A DNA stretch of 64,000 nucleotides from Plotosus lineatus. Its lineage: Eukaryota; Chordata; Actinopteri; Siluriformes; Plotosidae. Shown here one piece after another: positions 40,780-51,116 of the stretch. Numbering within the stretch: the stretch's first letter is position 1; every line of letters starts with the position of its first letter. The translations under genes were made by a program, and so were the position numbers. Under the pieces are notes generated by a model. It was not told the DNA's origin. It ran no database searches and was given only the letters and a program-made list of their open reading frames with translations. The DNA lies in NCBI GenBank assembly GCA_024760905.1, contig CM045745.1, forward strand, positions 18,066,282-18,130,281, given 5' to 3'.

Positions 40780-41305
40780 TCATGAATAAGACCATTAGTC
40801 TGGGTGGACTAGTCACAAGTCTCTGGTTGAGACTGAATGACCTGTTCATGGGTAACAGGGGGTACATGCTGGAATTGGGCAGCAACCAGAAAGCTCAGGG
40901 AATCAAGGAGGTCAGCAGATAGTATGGATGGCTGAGGTGGATGACAATGTTGTATGACACTTTTTCTCCTAACAATGGCATGACAGGCTGGCTGAGCTAA
41001 AACAGAGAGAAAATAAGAAAATTAATGGACAATGTGCATGTCTTGTGACTATATAATCAACTATTGTGCACGAGCAAAACAGTGTAATGGAACACTTAAA
41101 AGGCTTAAAGACCAGGATATGCACCAAATTAGGAAGAAGGGTCACTATGATATGAGCAGAAAGTAGTTAGGAGGACAAAGCTGTGGACCATCAGAATGCC
41201 ATGGCCAAGTCTGTGGCAATCAATATTAGTGCCATGATAATGAAATTCAAAAATACAAAAAGCAGATAGCAGTATAACCGTAGAAAGGCTTACTTATAAA
41301 GAAGG
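40780..41305. repeat. Diverged dispersed repeat (family D), copy 2
   Basis: Blocks AATGACCTGTTCATGGGTAA, CAGGCTGGCTGAGCTAAAAC, GATATGCACCAAATTAGGAA and AGCAGTATAACCGTAGAAAG with CTTACTTATAAA match 34255-34819 in the same order and orientation. Confidence 0.7.
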
Positions 41306-42059
41306 AAAATTTTGAAGAATAAAACATATACACATAATTGCAAGCTGCAAGAAGTGCCGTGTGAGGTTAAGGTGACCAGCAAGAAGTTTTGAAGGCCAAA
41401 AGAATGATCCATGAGTTACAACCAATCAAAGTTGATCAGGAAATTGGCACTTGAAATTGAAACGCCAATTTTACTAGACCTCCCAAATTGAGCTTGAAAA
41501 TAACCAGAAACAGTATGAAGGGAAATGATCTCACCGGGGGGTGGGTGATATCAAATTGAAGGTGGTACAGGGTCAAGCAAGCACATAATAGAAAATTGGG
41601 AAAGTATGTAAACTGACATTAGATGCACTGACATAGCAAAAGTGCAGACATAAAGGGAAATTGATTTGGAATAAGGACTTTGACTCTGCACAATTAAAAG
41701 TATAAGTACAGGGGTTTTTCTAGAGAGTGTTTCAGACTGTAGGCTGCATGACTGATTGCTATTAGCTGACTTCTATTTTCTAATAAACCTGATTAACGGG
41801 GTGAATGAAATAAAGGATATCTGCTTCTCATCTACCGTACTTAGTTTCTTTATGTTTATTAAGTTTAAAATATTATTTGAGCTAATTGATTGAGCACCAA
41901 AAACATCAAAAGGAGGGAATTGCAACCTTCTTTTCATCGACATTTGTTCAGCTTGTTGGAGTGCCTGAGTTTTTGGGGGTTTTTTTTCTCTCCCCTCCAT
42001 AAAAGTGCTTTAAAATGCCATACAGTTCAATTTCAAGCAGATTGTGAATGGCCTTTTAT

Positions 42060-42067
<8 letters not shown>
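41306..42067. other. Unassigned stretch
   Basis: Nothing recognised. Confidence 0.4.

Positions 42068-42068
<1 letters not shown>

Positions 42069-42138
<70 letters not shown>
42069..42138. repeat. (TA)n microsatellite
   Basis: About 35 TA units after TTATTATTATTTT. No element end recognised next to it. Confidence 0.97.
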
Positions 42139-42141
<3 letters not shown>

Positions 42142-42287
42142 AAATAAATCTCAGAAAAACAAATAAAATTTAAAAATAATTAAAATTCTGAGAATAAACC
42201 TCAATTTGGATTTATTCAGTTGTTCAGCAGTGTACTCCTGAGGTTATTTCATCGACAAACCTGATTTTTTTTTTTTTTTACATTTTG

Positions 42288-44625
42288 GATACTTCTTCTT
42301 TTCCTTTCGGATTTTTCCTTCAGGGATCGCCACAGCGAATCATATGCCTTCATCTCACCCTATCCTTTGCATCTTCTTCTCTTACACCAACTTCCTTCAT
42401 GTCCTCCTTCACCACATCCATAAATCTTCTCTTTGGTCTTCCTCTAGGCCTTCTGCCTGGTAGTTTCAACCTCAGCATCCTACTACCAATATACTCACTA
42501 TCTCTCCTCTGTACATGTCCAAACCATCTCAATCTAGCCTCTCTGACTTTGTCTCCAAAACATCTTACATGTGCTGTCCCTCTGATGTACTCATTCCTGA
42601 TCCTATCCATCCTCGTTACTCCCAAAGAGAACCTCAACAGTTTCATCGCTGCTACCTCCAGCTTTGCCTCTTGTCCCAGGGCAACTGTTTCTAAACCAGA
42701 TTTGCTGTGGCGACCCCTGAAGGGAGCAGCCGAAAGTAAAAGAAGAAGAAGACAGCATCGCTGGCCTCAACACCGTCTTGTACACTTGATGCCGATACCT
42801 TCCTATCACACATCACACTGGACACAACCATTCCAGCCTGCCTGCACACGCTTCTTCACCTCTCTTCCACACTCTCCATTGCTCTGGATTGTTGAGCCTA
42901 AGTACTTAAAATCCTCCACCTTCATTATCTCTGCTACCTGTAACCTCACTGTTCCTCTTGGGTCTTTGTCGTTCACACACATGTATTCTGTCTTACTGAG
43001 GCTAACCTTCACCTCTCTAAACTTCCCTGCACTTGTTCTCTGCTCTCACTACAGATAACAATGTCATCTGCAAACATCATAGTCCATGGAGATTCTTGTC
43101 TCACCTCGTCTGTCAGCCTGTCCATCACCATAGCACACAAGAAGGTGCTCAGAGCTGACCCTTGATGCAGTCCCACTTCCACCTTGAACTCTTCTGTCAC
43201 ACTGACAGCACACCTCACCACTGTCTTACATCTCTCATACATGTCCTGCACCACTCAAACATACTTCTCTGCCACTCCAGACTTCCTCATGAAATACCAC
43301 AGTTCCTCTCCTGGCACCCTGTCATATTCTTTCTCCAGATCCACAAAGGCACAATGCAGCTCCTTCTGACCTATTTTGTACTTCTCTATTAACATCCACA
43401 AAGCAAACAGTACATCTGTGGTGCTCTTTCCTGGCATAAAACAAAACTATTGTTCAAAAATGCTGACCTCTGCCCTTAGTCTTGCTTCCACTATTCTTTC
43501 CCATAACTTCATCAGATGGCTCATCAACTTTATCCCTCTGTAGTTGCCACAACTCTGCATGTCTCTCTTGTTCTTAAAAATGGGCACCATCGCAGTTCTC
43601 CTCCACTCCTCTGGCATCCTCTCACTCTCTAAGACCTTGTTGAATGTTCTAGTCAGAAAATCTACTGCTACCTCTCCTAGACACTTCCATACCTCCACCG
43701 ACATGTCATCAGGATCAGCTTCCTTTCCATTCTTCATCCCCTTCAATGCCCTCCTCACTTCACCCTTACTAATCTTTGCTACTTCCTGGTCCTCAACGGT
43801 CACCTCTTCTACTTTTTTTTCCCTCTCATTTTCCTCATTCATCAGCTCTTCAAAGTACTCTTTCCATCTTCCAGCACACTTCTGTCATCAGTCAACACAT
43901 TTCCCACTCTGTCCTTAATCACTCTAACTTGCTGCATGTCCTTGCCATCTCTATTTCTCTGCTGTGCCAACCTGTATTAAATCATTTTCTCCCTCTTTAC
44001 TGTCCAACCTAGCATACAAGTCATCATACACCTTCTGTTTGGCCTTTGACACTGCTACTTTCACCGTACACTGTGTCTCCCTGTACTACACCGGTTTACT
44101 CTCTTCGGTCCTCTCAATGTCCAATTTCTTCTTAGCTAACCTTTTCCTTTCTACACACTCCTGCACTTCCTCATTCCACCACCAAGTCTCCTTATCTACT
44201 CTCCTTCCAGATGACACACCAAGTACTCTCCTACCTGTCTCCCTGATCACATTAGCTGTACTTGTCCAGTCATCTGGAAGCACTTCCTGACCACCCAAAG
44301 CCTGTTTCAACTCCTACTTGAAGACAACCCGATACTCTTCCTTTTTCAGCTTCCACCACTTTGTCTTCTGCTCTGCCTTTGCCTTCTTCACCTTCCTCAC
44401 CATCAGCATCATCCTGCACACCACTATCATATGCTGTTTGGCAACTCTTTCACCTACTACTACTTTGCAGTCACTGACTTCCTTCAAATTGCATCACCTA
44501 CACAAGATGTAGTCTACCTGTGTGCTCCTACCTGCACTTTTATAAGTCACCCTTTGCTCCTCTCTTCTGGAAGAAAGTATTCACCACAGCCATTTCCATC
44601 CTTTTTGCAAAGTCTACCAACATCT
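42288..44625 (-). mobile_element. RTE LINE, 5'-truncated and decayed copy (about 2.3 kb)
   Basis: The 3' end is at the left (CTTCTTCTTTTCCTTTCGG, then GGGATCGCCACAGCGAAT, antisense of the family's end). Coding runs leftward from the endonuclease (about 44600) to the stop near 42330. Readable minus frames: ARRALKGMKNGKEADPDD-type region 43842-43447, KSTTDVLFALWMLIEKY at 43437-43255, [19 protein letters not shown] and [11 protein letters not shown] at 43254-43009, then [17 protein letters not shown] at 43012-42806 and the C-terminus at 42646-42350. It is disrupted by shifts and by an inserted LINE tail at 42703-42752. Confidence 0.9.
42703..42752 (+). repeat. LINE 3'-end fragment (tail subtype 2) inside the older LINE copy
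   Basis: TTTGCTGTGGCGACCCCTGA, then GGGAGCAGCCGAAAGTAAAA and GAAGAAGAA, in the orientation opposite to its host LINE. The subtype (GGGAGCAGCCGAAAGTAAAA) differs from the common GGGAAAAGCCGAAAGGAAAA. No clear duplication was found. Confidence 0.8.
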
Positions 44626-45309
44626 ACTATTACTATTTTTTTCCTAATGCCAGACACATGCTATGGCAGAGTTCAGGCCTCCAGAAATGTTTTTCTTTCC
44701 TTTGTTTGAACAAAGGAAATGTTGATGAATGTTTTTGTGAATGAATGTTTTTCTTTCCTTTGTTTGAACATACAATCATAACTTTTCTTCTCATGATTAT
44801 GCAGACCTCACATGGAGTGTGGTACTGATGATGGTTCGTTGTGGATTAAAATGAGCAGTGTGGCAAAACAATTGTGAGCAGTAGGCAAAAACATGGTATG
44901 TATGGGTTGTAATGAGGTTGTATTGAATGTAGTTCAGAAACATGAAAACAGGTGTGCAACTTTTCACCCTTTTTGAAAACCATGTGGTTTGTGGTGCTCA
45001 GTGCTGATTGGTGGCAAACTCCATAATGGTGTCACGATGATGTCACTGTGGTCCAACTCGGTTTGGAACCACAGAGAACTGCTGTCAACTCACGTGAGGT
45101 CAGCTATAAGTAAATAATGAAATCTTGTTGCTCCGATGAGAAGATAAAGAACCTTACATCACTCCATGCCACAGATAGAACATTTCTCTGGTCTGATGCT
45201 TTCCTAATGATGGTTTGTTCCTGGGCATTGTCACACCAGTGGAGCACAAACCTGGTTGTTGACTGGCTTTTTGAAAAGTACTGTGATCCTTTTTAATACC
45301 TTTACATGA
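44626..45309. other. Unassigned stretch
   Basis: A near-perfect local duplication, TTTTTCTTTCCTTTGTTTGA, occurs at 44690 and 44749. Otherwise nothing recognised. Confidence 0.45.
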
Positions 45310-45435
45310 GTATGTTTGAGCCCTGCAATGGCCTGGTGAGCTGTCCAGGGTATACCCTGCCCTTGCCCAAAGTTGGCTGAGATTGGCACCAGCCTAATTA
45401 GGATTAATGGGTTCAGAAAATGAATGAATCAATGA
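45310..45435 (+). repeat. L2-type tail fragment
   Basis: GCAATGGCCTGGTGAGCTGT, then GTTGGCTGAGATTGGCACC and CTAATTAGGATTAATGGG with GAATGAATCAATGAA. Confidence 0.75.
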
Positions 45436-45658
45436 AGTATCATTGATGGAGTGTGCTCAAACTCATTAAGACAGGCCTGATAGGATATTTTTTAATCTTA
45501 TGTTGGTTTTCTATACAAAGCTAGAAAGAGGCAAGCATTCAAATAAAACTGCATTAATTTATGGGGTCTTCCATTCATGCATATCTCAATTTTCAATGAT
45601 TTAACCCCCCATCCCTGAGAAAACTAAAAAACATTTGTAGTGCTGTTTATATCTACAT

Positions 45659-45707
45659 TTCCTCTCTCTCTCTCTCTCGCTCTTTCTCATACTCTCCATC
45701 TCTCTCT

Positions 45708-45742
<35 letters not shown>
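45659..45742. repeat. (TC)n(AC)n compound microsatellite
   Basis: TC-rich with interruptions to 45709, then about 16 AC units. Confidence 0.93.
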
Positions 45743-45743
<1 letters not shown>

Positions 45744-46365
45744 ATTTTTTAATCCACTTCTGAAAAAAAATATATATATATTCTCATGGCTCTTCATCTG
45801 AGCTTTAGGCTTGTTAGCTGTCAAGCTGTCACTATTAATAAATGGTAATTCCCTGAAAGGGACCACAACTTAGATTGCCCATAATTCCCCTAATAAATTT
45901 CAAGTCGAATATTTAGCACTTATTTAACTACTTTATTTCTTTCCTTATTTAAACAAAATTGAGGCATATTCAGGCTTTGTGGGGAGTCTTATACAAGATT
46001 TAATTTGGCCAACAAAAAAAAAAGGGTCAAATAAGGAAAATCATATTGGAGCTCTGCTTTTATGTGGTGCCTAAATTTATATATTAATGTTTTCCCATTT
46101 CTGTGAGGTTATAGCCACTGTGCTAAAAAAGCCTTTATACACCACATTCAGATACAAAACCAAGGACAAATTCATTTGATATATGTATTAAACTAGCCCA
46201 AAAGAAATCTAAGTTTTGCACCGGCAGTGTACAATGTATGTCTTTTTGTGTTTGTCTTTTTGACACACATGCTTTTATCTCCGATCTGTCTTGCTGCCAA
46301 GCATTAGAGTTTTCATTTCCAAGGGCACTTGTCCATTGTTTAATTATTATGGTAGGAAAAGTTTT

Positions 46366-46370
<5 letters not shown>
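45743..46370. other. Unassigned stretch, possible conserved non-coding element
   Basis: The section 45785-46010 is non-repetitive and has no gene or element signature. It could be a conserved regulatory element, but that is only a guess from its texture. Confidence 0.3.

Positions 46371-46436
<66 letters not shown>
46371..46436. repeat. (GT)n microsatellite
   Basis: About 33 GT units preceded by a T run. Confidence 0.97.
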
Positions 46437-46438
<2 letters not shown>

Positions 46439-46854
46439 TATGTACATAGACTACGAGAATACCACTCAAAAATGAAGTTGATAATTTTCATTTTCTCACC
46501 TCCTCTGTTTATTATGTTTTAAAGTCATACGCTATGTGTAATGTACTGAAAAATTCTGATATAAAATATATAATCATATAATGCTAAAATAAAAAAATAA
46601 ACCCATATATGGCAAAATGTATGAAAATCAAAGACTAACAAGCAGTCAATTCAAAAGTCAAGAAATGATTTTCAAACACAAACAGATTAAAACAAACAGT
46701 GGCCAAAAATGTCACAGTGTAAATTATTTGTTCCAATCAGCCATATACCACAATCCTTATTGGCAACAAGCACTTCTCATCATTCTTGAAACCAACAAGC
46801 AACAATAGTATTAGAAAGTTTTAATGTGTGCCACTATTATACTGTATATAATGT

Positions 46855-47125
46855 GGATTAGTTCAGTTGGTAAGATACTTCCTCTAGGTGTAGAAGGTAG
46901 TGGTTGCAAATCCTATCCATGCCAGAGTTGAACCTGTACCTAATTTCTGTCCAAAATGGCAGGATTGAATCAGAAAAAAATTAAGCAGTGTCACTACCTG
47001 AAGTCAGGCAGTGATGACCTGGTGGTAGGATACTGACTTACTGATCCAAAAGTTAGGGGTTTAAGCCCCACTATTACCAAGTTGTCACTGCTGTCACCCA
47101 AGTGCAGCTAACTGGTGTAATGCGC
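46855..47125 (+). repeat. Remnants of two tRNA-like SINE heads
   Basis: At 46856-46925 GGATTAGTTCAGTTGGTAAG and GGTTGCAAATCC give tRNA-like A and B boxes with mismatches. At 46990-47115 a diverged head of the main SINE follows: GCAGTGATGACCTGGTGGTA, TTAGGGGTTTAAGCCCC and AGTGCAGCTAACTGG. Neither has a recognisable tail. Confidence 0.55.
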
Positions 47126-47149
47126 TCCGAGAACGTCGTGTGCAGTGCT

Positions 47150-47350
47150 TCTCAGTTGTTTTCTATGATACCCAATATAGGAAGAAAATAAAACATTTTA
47201 CACCCCCCCGTGCCCCGCACGACTTATAAATAGTGTTTACTGCACTTCATATCATTTGCTCGGTGCTTTTTCCCTATGCCATAGAAAACACAGTGAGAGC
47301 ACCACTGCCACCTAGTGTAGAGGATGCACAATCACACTTATAAAGCTGGT
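47150..47350 (+). repeat. Truncated hAT-type end
   Basis: CAGTGCTTCTCAGTTGTTTT, then GGAAGAAAATAAAACATTTT and ACACCCCCCCGTGCCCC, resembles a common non-autonomous hAT end of fish (CAGTGCTTCTCAATT type). The opposite end and duplication were not found. Confidence 0.45.
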
Positions 47351-47469
47351 CCACCAGTATGTTAAAAAGCATGTTCCCCAGGGTCATATATGCCAATTAG
47401 CCTTGTATTCTTCTGCGTGTATTCCTCAATGCTCCTTTCCGCGCTGGCATTTGTCACATGCACACACAC

Positions 47470-47606
47470 AAAAGCTTTTCAATGAATGGATGAATTGGTT
47501 TTCTACTGTTTCTTATGGGAATTTTTGTTTCATCAAACAAACGTTTCCACTTACTAGCTTGCCTCGAAACGAATTAATTTCGTAAGTTGAGGTACCACTG
47601 TGAATA
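47470..47606 (-). repeat. MITE fragment of the ACTTACGAAATTAATTCG family
   Basis: On the minus strand it starts ACAGTGGTACCTCAACTTAC, then GAAATTAATTCG and TTTGATGAAACAAAAATTCC. A TA-target MITE type frequent in vertebrates. Only one end is clear. A related piece lies at 12785-12900. Confidence 0.55.
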
Positions 47607-47903
47607 TATGTATATATACCTATACCACTAGACCACCACTGCCCCAATAAATAATTAAATAGTAATAAATAACATTGCATCGATTTAATTAATTTTAAAG
47701 TACCTGTCACTTGTGCTACAAATCAGTTCTGTCAATTTCCAATATTTTGCATAGAATGAAAGCAGGGGAATGCGCTCTGCCTTGACTTTGCTGGCATGCT
47801 AGTATTTCCTATGCAAACATAAACAGAGTAAGCATGAGGATTTCAGTATATGCATTCTTAAGACCTGAAATGTATTAATAACTTTAGTCATGTTAAAGTG
47901 GTT
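47607..47903. other. Unassigned short stretch
   Basis: CTATACCACTAGACCACCAC at 47622-47641 is the antisense of the main SINE head start, a very short SINE remnant. The rest shows nothing. Confidence 0.45.
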
Positions 47904-48155
47904 ATGCCTCAAAATTGCATAGTGCCAGGTTGTGGCCAAACGTCAAGAAAATGATGTTAGTTTGGTTTTCCTTCTGACTCAGGTGAAAAGAAAAATGAAC
48001 ACTGGCAGACTGGAAAGCACCCAACATTTATTTTGTCATTTGTAGTGACCATTTTACTGCTGTCAGCCAACATGAGTTCCTTAATGAGAAATAGTTGCAT
48101 GTTTGAAAAGCACTGCTACAGTTCAGAAGCTGTCAAAAAGCTTAAATGGAAAAGG
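47904..48155 (+). pseudogene. THAP-type zinc-finger exon, decayed
   Basis: ATG at 47904 gives MPQNCIVPGCGQTSRK, like the start of a THAP DNA-binding domain (C-x4-C). FGFPSDSGEKKNEHW then fits the F-x-FP and W positions. After a frame change VICSDHFT (about 48035-48060) gives the C-x2-H pair that completes the C2CH zinc site. Two stops after TSRK and at least one frameshift break it. A good splice donor, GTAAGT, stands at 48156-48161, right after a lysine-rich segment. THAP domains occur in host transcription factors and in P-element-like transposases; I cannot tell which. Confidence 0.6.
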
Positions 48156-49080
48156 GTAAGTAATAAAATCCATTTATTGTAAAATAAACTAAACTAAAAA
48201 AATACTACTATGCTTTGGAACTCAGCAAATACTGTTTGAAGTATATGTATGCTGTTTTAAGTCTAAGACTAAATGGAAAAGAGATCAGAGATGAAAGACT
48301 CCATTACATGGATTTGTAGGCCATGAATATTTGTTATTGCCCAACCTGTCCATGTATTGCAGTTTGTCATCTCCAATTGCCTTTCTGGTATACCCATCCT
48401 CAGTTTCAACTGTATGTCCAGTCTAAATATCATGTGGGCCATATTTCTCTTTGAATTCTGTATACACTGTGGCTTTATTATCATTCACCAGAATCAGAGC
48501 ATGACAGTGGAAAATGTTCCAGATGTAGAGCATGTTGGCAGTTCCCTGAATATGAAATCGGTCGTGGGTGTCACAGAATCTGGGGGAGGCAACAGGTAGC
48601 TACATCTCACACCCAGCCTCCATGCATTTGTTCATTAGTCACTACTTTGTAAAAAATAAAATAAAAGTGTTTTAAAAGTCATTGATGTATAAATAAAAAT
48701 AAATGCCTTTTCACTCATCTGATAATTGCCTTGAAAAGGAGTATATATGCAATATTAAAAATATCACTGAAAAATCTTAACTTGTGTATTGGTTCTCTGA
48801 ATCAATTTTTGGGGTGCTTGACATCAGGTTTTTCATACAAACACTATTTTGTTCGCTGAAAATTATCAAGTTATTATTTAATGTTTATCTAGCAAACTGT
48901 CTATCTTGATGTTACTAGCACTTAGCAGTACTTGGAAGAATATTCCACAACTTCCAACATCAGGGTAAGGCCCACAAACTAACTGCAAATTGTGCTGAGT
49001 CTAGCATAATGACAACCCCCAGTTTGCCAACCCAGAGGCAACCTCAATGACCACACTGTCTTACAGAGACATGTCAACCA
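48156..49080. other. Unassigned stretch
   Basis: An 80-codon plus frame at 48357-48599 and a minus frame on the same bases show no known family. No element ends. Confidence 0.4.
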
Positions 49081-49239
49081 AAATAATCCTACAACATCCA
49101 GAGCCGTGAGATTTTCAGGGCAGATATCATTCAAACCCAAAACCCGACCACCGACGAGCTTTTGGCGACCTTGGAGACCTCATCCGCAGCACTGGGCAGA
49201 CCCCATCCAAACCCCCAAGATCTTCCTTCTCCACGGATC

Positions 49240-49360
49240 ATGTGTTGGTAGGATTGCAGCGGTCACCAAGATTTTGCGTTGGCAACAGCCCAGGCTGCAG
49301 CATGTTTGGCCTGCCAATACCTATGTGCTGCGTTGGGAGTCCCATATACGAAAAACTATC
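49240..49360 (-). repeat. Short LINE-B fragment
   Basis: AAGATTTTGCGTTGGCAACA, GGCTGCAGCATGTTTGGC and CTGCGTTGGGAGTCCCA match the LINE-B text at 39410-39490 in the same orientation. The neighbouring 49080-49240 may belong to it but could not be aligned by eye. Confidence 0.6.
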
Positions 49361-49466
49361 TTTGAAAGTTACCTGCGGATGCTTTGGTTTTATTTCTAAC
49401 ATCATTTGAGCTTTACAATAAATTGATTGTTATGTACTTCACAGCCCATTTGATAATAATGGTTAT

Positions 49467-49480
49467 ATTATATTTGAGGC
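49467..49480. repeat. LINE target-site duplication, left (14 bp)
   Basis: ATTATATTTGAGGC, exact copy at 52630-52643. Confidence 0.95.
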
Positions 49481-49604
49481 CAAATGCAGCCGTGAGGGGG
49501 GGGCACAAACCAGTGTCTCTCCCTCACGCCGGTCCCAAGCCCGGATAAATGCAGAGGGTTGCGTCAGGAAGGGCATCCGGCGTAAAACAAATGCCAAATA
49601 AACT

Positions 49605-50291
49605 ATGCGAATCACAAGAAAGAATGACATACCGGATCGGTCGAGGCCCGGGTTAACAACGACCGCCATCAGTGCCGTCAACCAACAGGGTGCTGATGGA
49701 AATTGGACTACTGTTGGTCGAAGACGTCGAAGAAGGAGAGGCGGGAGGCGTGTCCGTTGCCAGAGAGAGAAGAGGAAAGGCATGAGTCTAGGACTGAAAG
49801 TAGGGACTTTGAATATTGGAACTATGACAGGAAAAGGTAGAGAGCTGGCTGACATGATGCAGAGGAGGAAGGTGGACATACTGTGTGTTCAGGAAACCAG
49901 GTGGAAAGGTCGCAAGGCTAGAAGCATAGGAGCAGGGTTTAAGCTGTTTTATCACGGTGTGGATGGGAAGAGAAATGGAGTCGGAGTCATCTTGAAGGAG
50001 GAGTTTGCCAGGAATGTTGTAGAAGTGAAAAGAGTGTCAGACAGAGTGATGAGTCTCAAGTTAGAAATTAAAGGTGTGATGGTCAATGTTGTTAGTGCTT
50101 ATGCCCCACAGACAGGATGTGAGCGAGAAGAGAAGGAGAGATTCTGGAGGGAGTTAGATGAAGTGATGCAGAGTACCCCCAGAGGTGAAAGAGTGGTCAT
50201 TGGGGCAGACTTCAATGGGCATGTTGGTGCAGGAAACAGAGGGGACGAGGAAGTGATGGGTAGGTTTGGTATCCAGGACAGGAACGCATGA
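49605..50291 (+). pseudogene. RTE LINE ORF, part 1: N-terminus and APE-type endonuclease
   Basis: 228 codons starting at ATG 49605 with a basic N-terminus (GRRRRRRRGGRRVRC). The apurinic-like endonuclease, which nicks target DNA, follows. LKVGTLNIGTMTGKGREL opens the fold, CVQETRWKG holds the catalytic E, VSAYAPQ is the core strand and IGADFNGHVG holds the D-x-N. An extra T in AACGCATGAAGG (about 50288) shifts the frame. The copy at 56-59 kb, AACACGGAAGGACAG, shows the original reading. Confidence 0.9.
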
Positions 50292-51111
50292 AGGACAGAT
50301 GTTGGTAGATTTTGCAAAAATGATGGAAATGGCTGTGGTGAATACTTTCTTCCAGAAGAGAGAGGAGCATAGGGTGACTTATAAAAGTGGAGGTAGGAGC
50401 ACACAGGTAGACTACATCTTGTGCAGGCGATGTAATTTAAAGGAAGTCAGTGACTGCAAAGTAGTAGCGGGTGAGAGTGTTGCCAAACAGCATAGGATGG
50501 TGGTGTGCAGGATGATGCTGATGGTGAGGAAGGTGAAGAAGGCAAAGGCAGAGCAGAAGACAAAGTGGTGGAAGTTGAAAAAGGAAGAGTGTCGGGTTGT
50601 CTTCAAGGAGGAGTTGAAACAGGCTTTGGGTGGTCAGGAAGTGCTTCCAGATGACTGGACAACTACAGCGAATGTGATCAGGGAGACAGGTAGGAGAATA
50701 CTTGGTGTGTCATCTGGAAGGAAAGTAGATAAGGAGACTTGGTGGTGGAATGAGGAAGTGCAGGAGTGTGTACAAAGGAAGAGATTAGCTAAGAAGAAGT
50801 GGGACATTGACAAAACCGAAGAGAGTAAACAGGAGTACAGGGAGACACAGCGTAAGGCAAAGGTAGCAGTGTCAAAGGCCAAACAGAGCGCGTTTGATGA
50901 CTTGTATGCTCGGTTGGAAAGTAAGGAGGGAGAAAATGATTTATACAGGTTGGCACAGCAGAGAAATAGAGATGGGAAGGACGTGCAGCAAGTTAGATTG
51001 ATAAAGGACAGAGAGGGAAATGTATTGACTGATGACAGAAGTGTGCTGGCAAGATGGAAAGAGTACTTTGAAGAGCTGATGAATGAGGAAAATGAGAGAG
51101 AAAAAGAGTAG
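50288..51111 (+). pseudogene. RTE LINE ORF, part 2: end of endonuclease and linker
   Basis: The frame continues with GQMLVDFAKMMEMAVVNTFF, STQVDYILCRRCNL and KQHRMVVCRMM, which holds the last catalytic H. A charged linker follows (KAEQKTKWWKLKKEECRVVF, a VSKAKQSAFDDLYARLESKE region). A missing A in the run GAGAAAAAGAGTAG (about 51103-51109) creates a stop. The frame after it is the next part. Confidence 0.9.
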
Positions 51112-51116
51112 AAGAG

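Noticed and set aside
42285..43058. A 257-codon plus-strand frame, and similar frames at 56183-56906 and 57412-58059
   Set aside because: Antisense of RTE LINE copies that are coded on the minus strand.
48357..48599. An 80-codon plus frame downstream of the THAP-like exon as its next exon
   Set aside because: It shows no THAP-protein features, and the opposite strand is equally open over the same bases.
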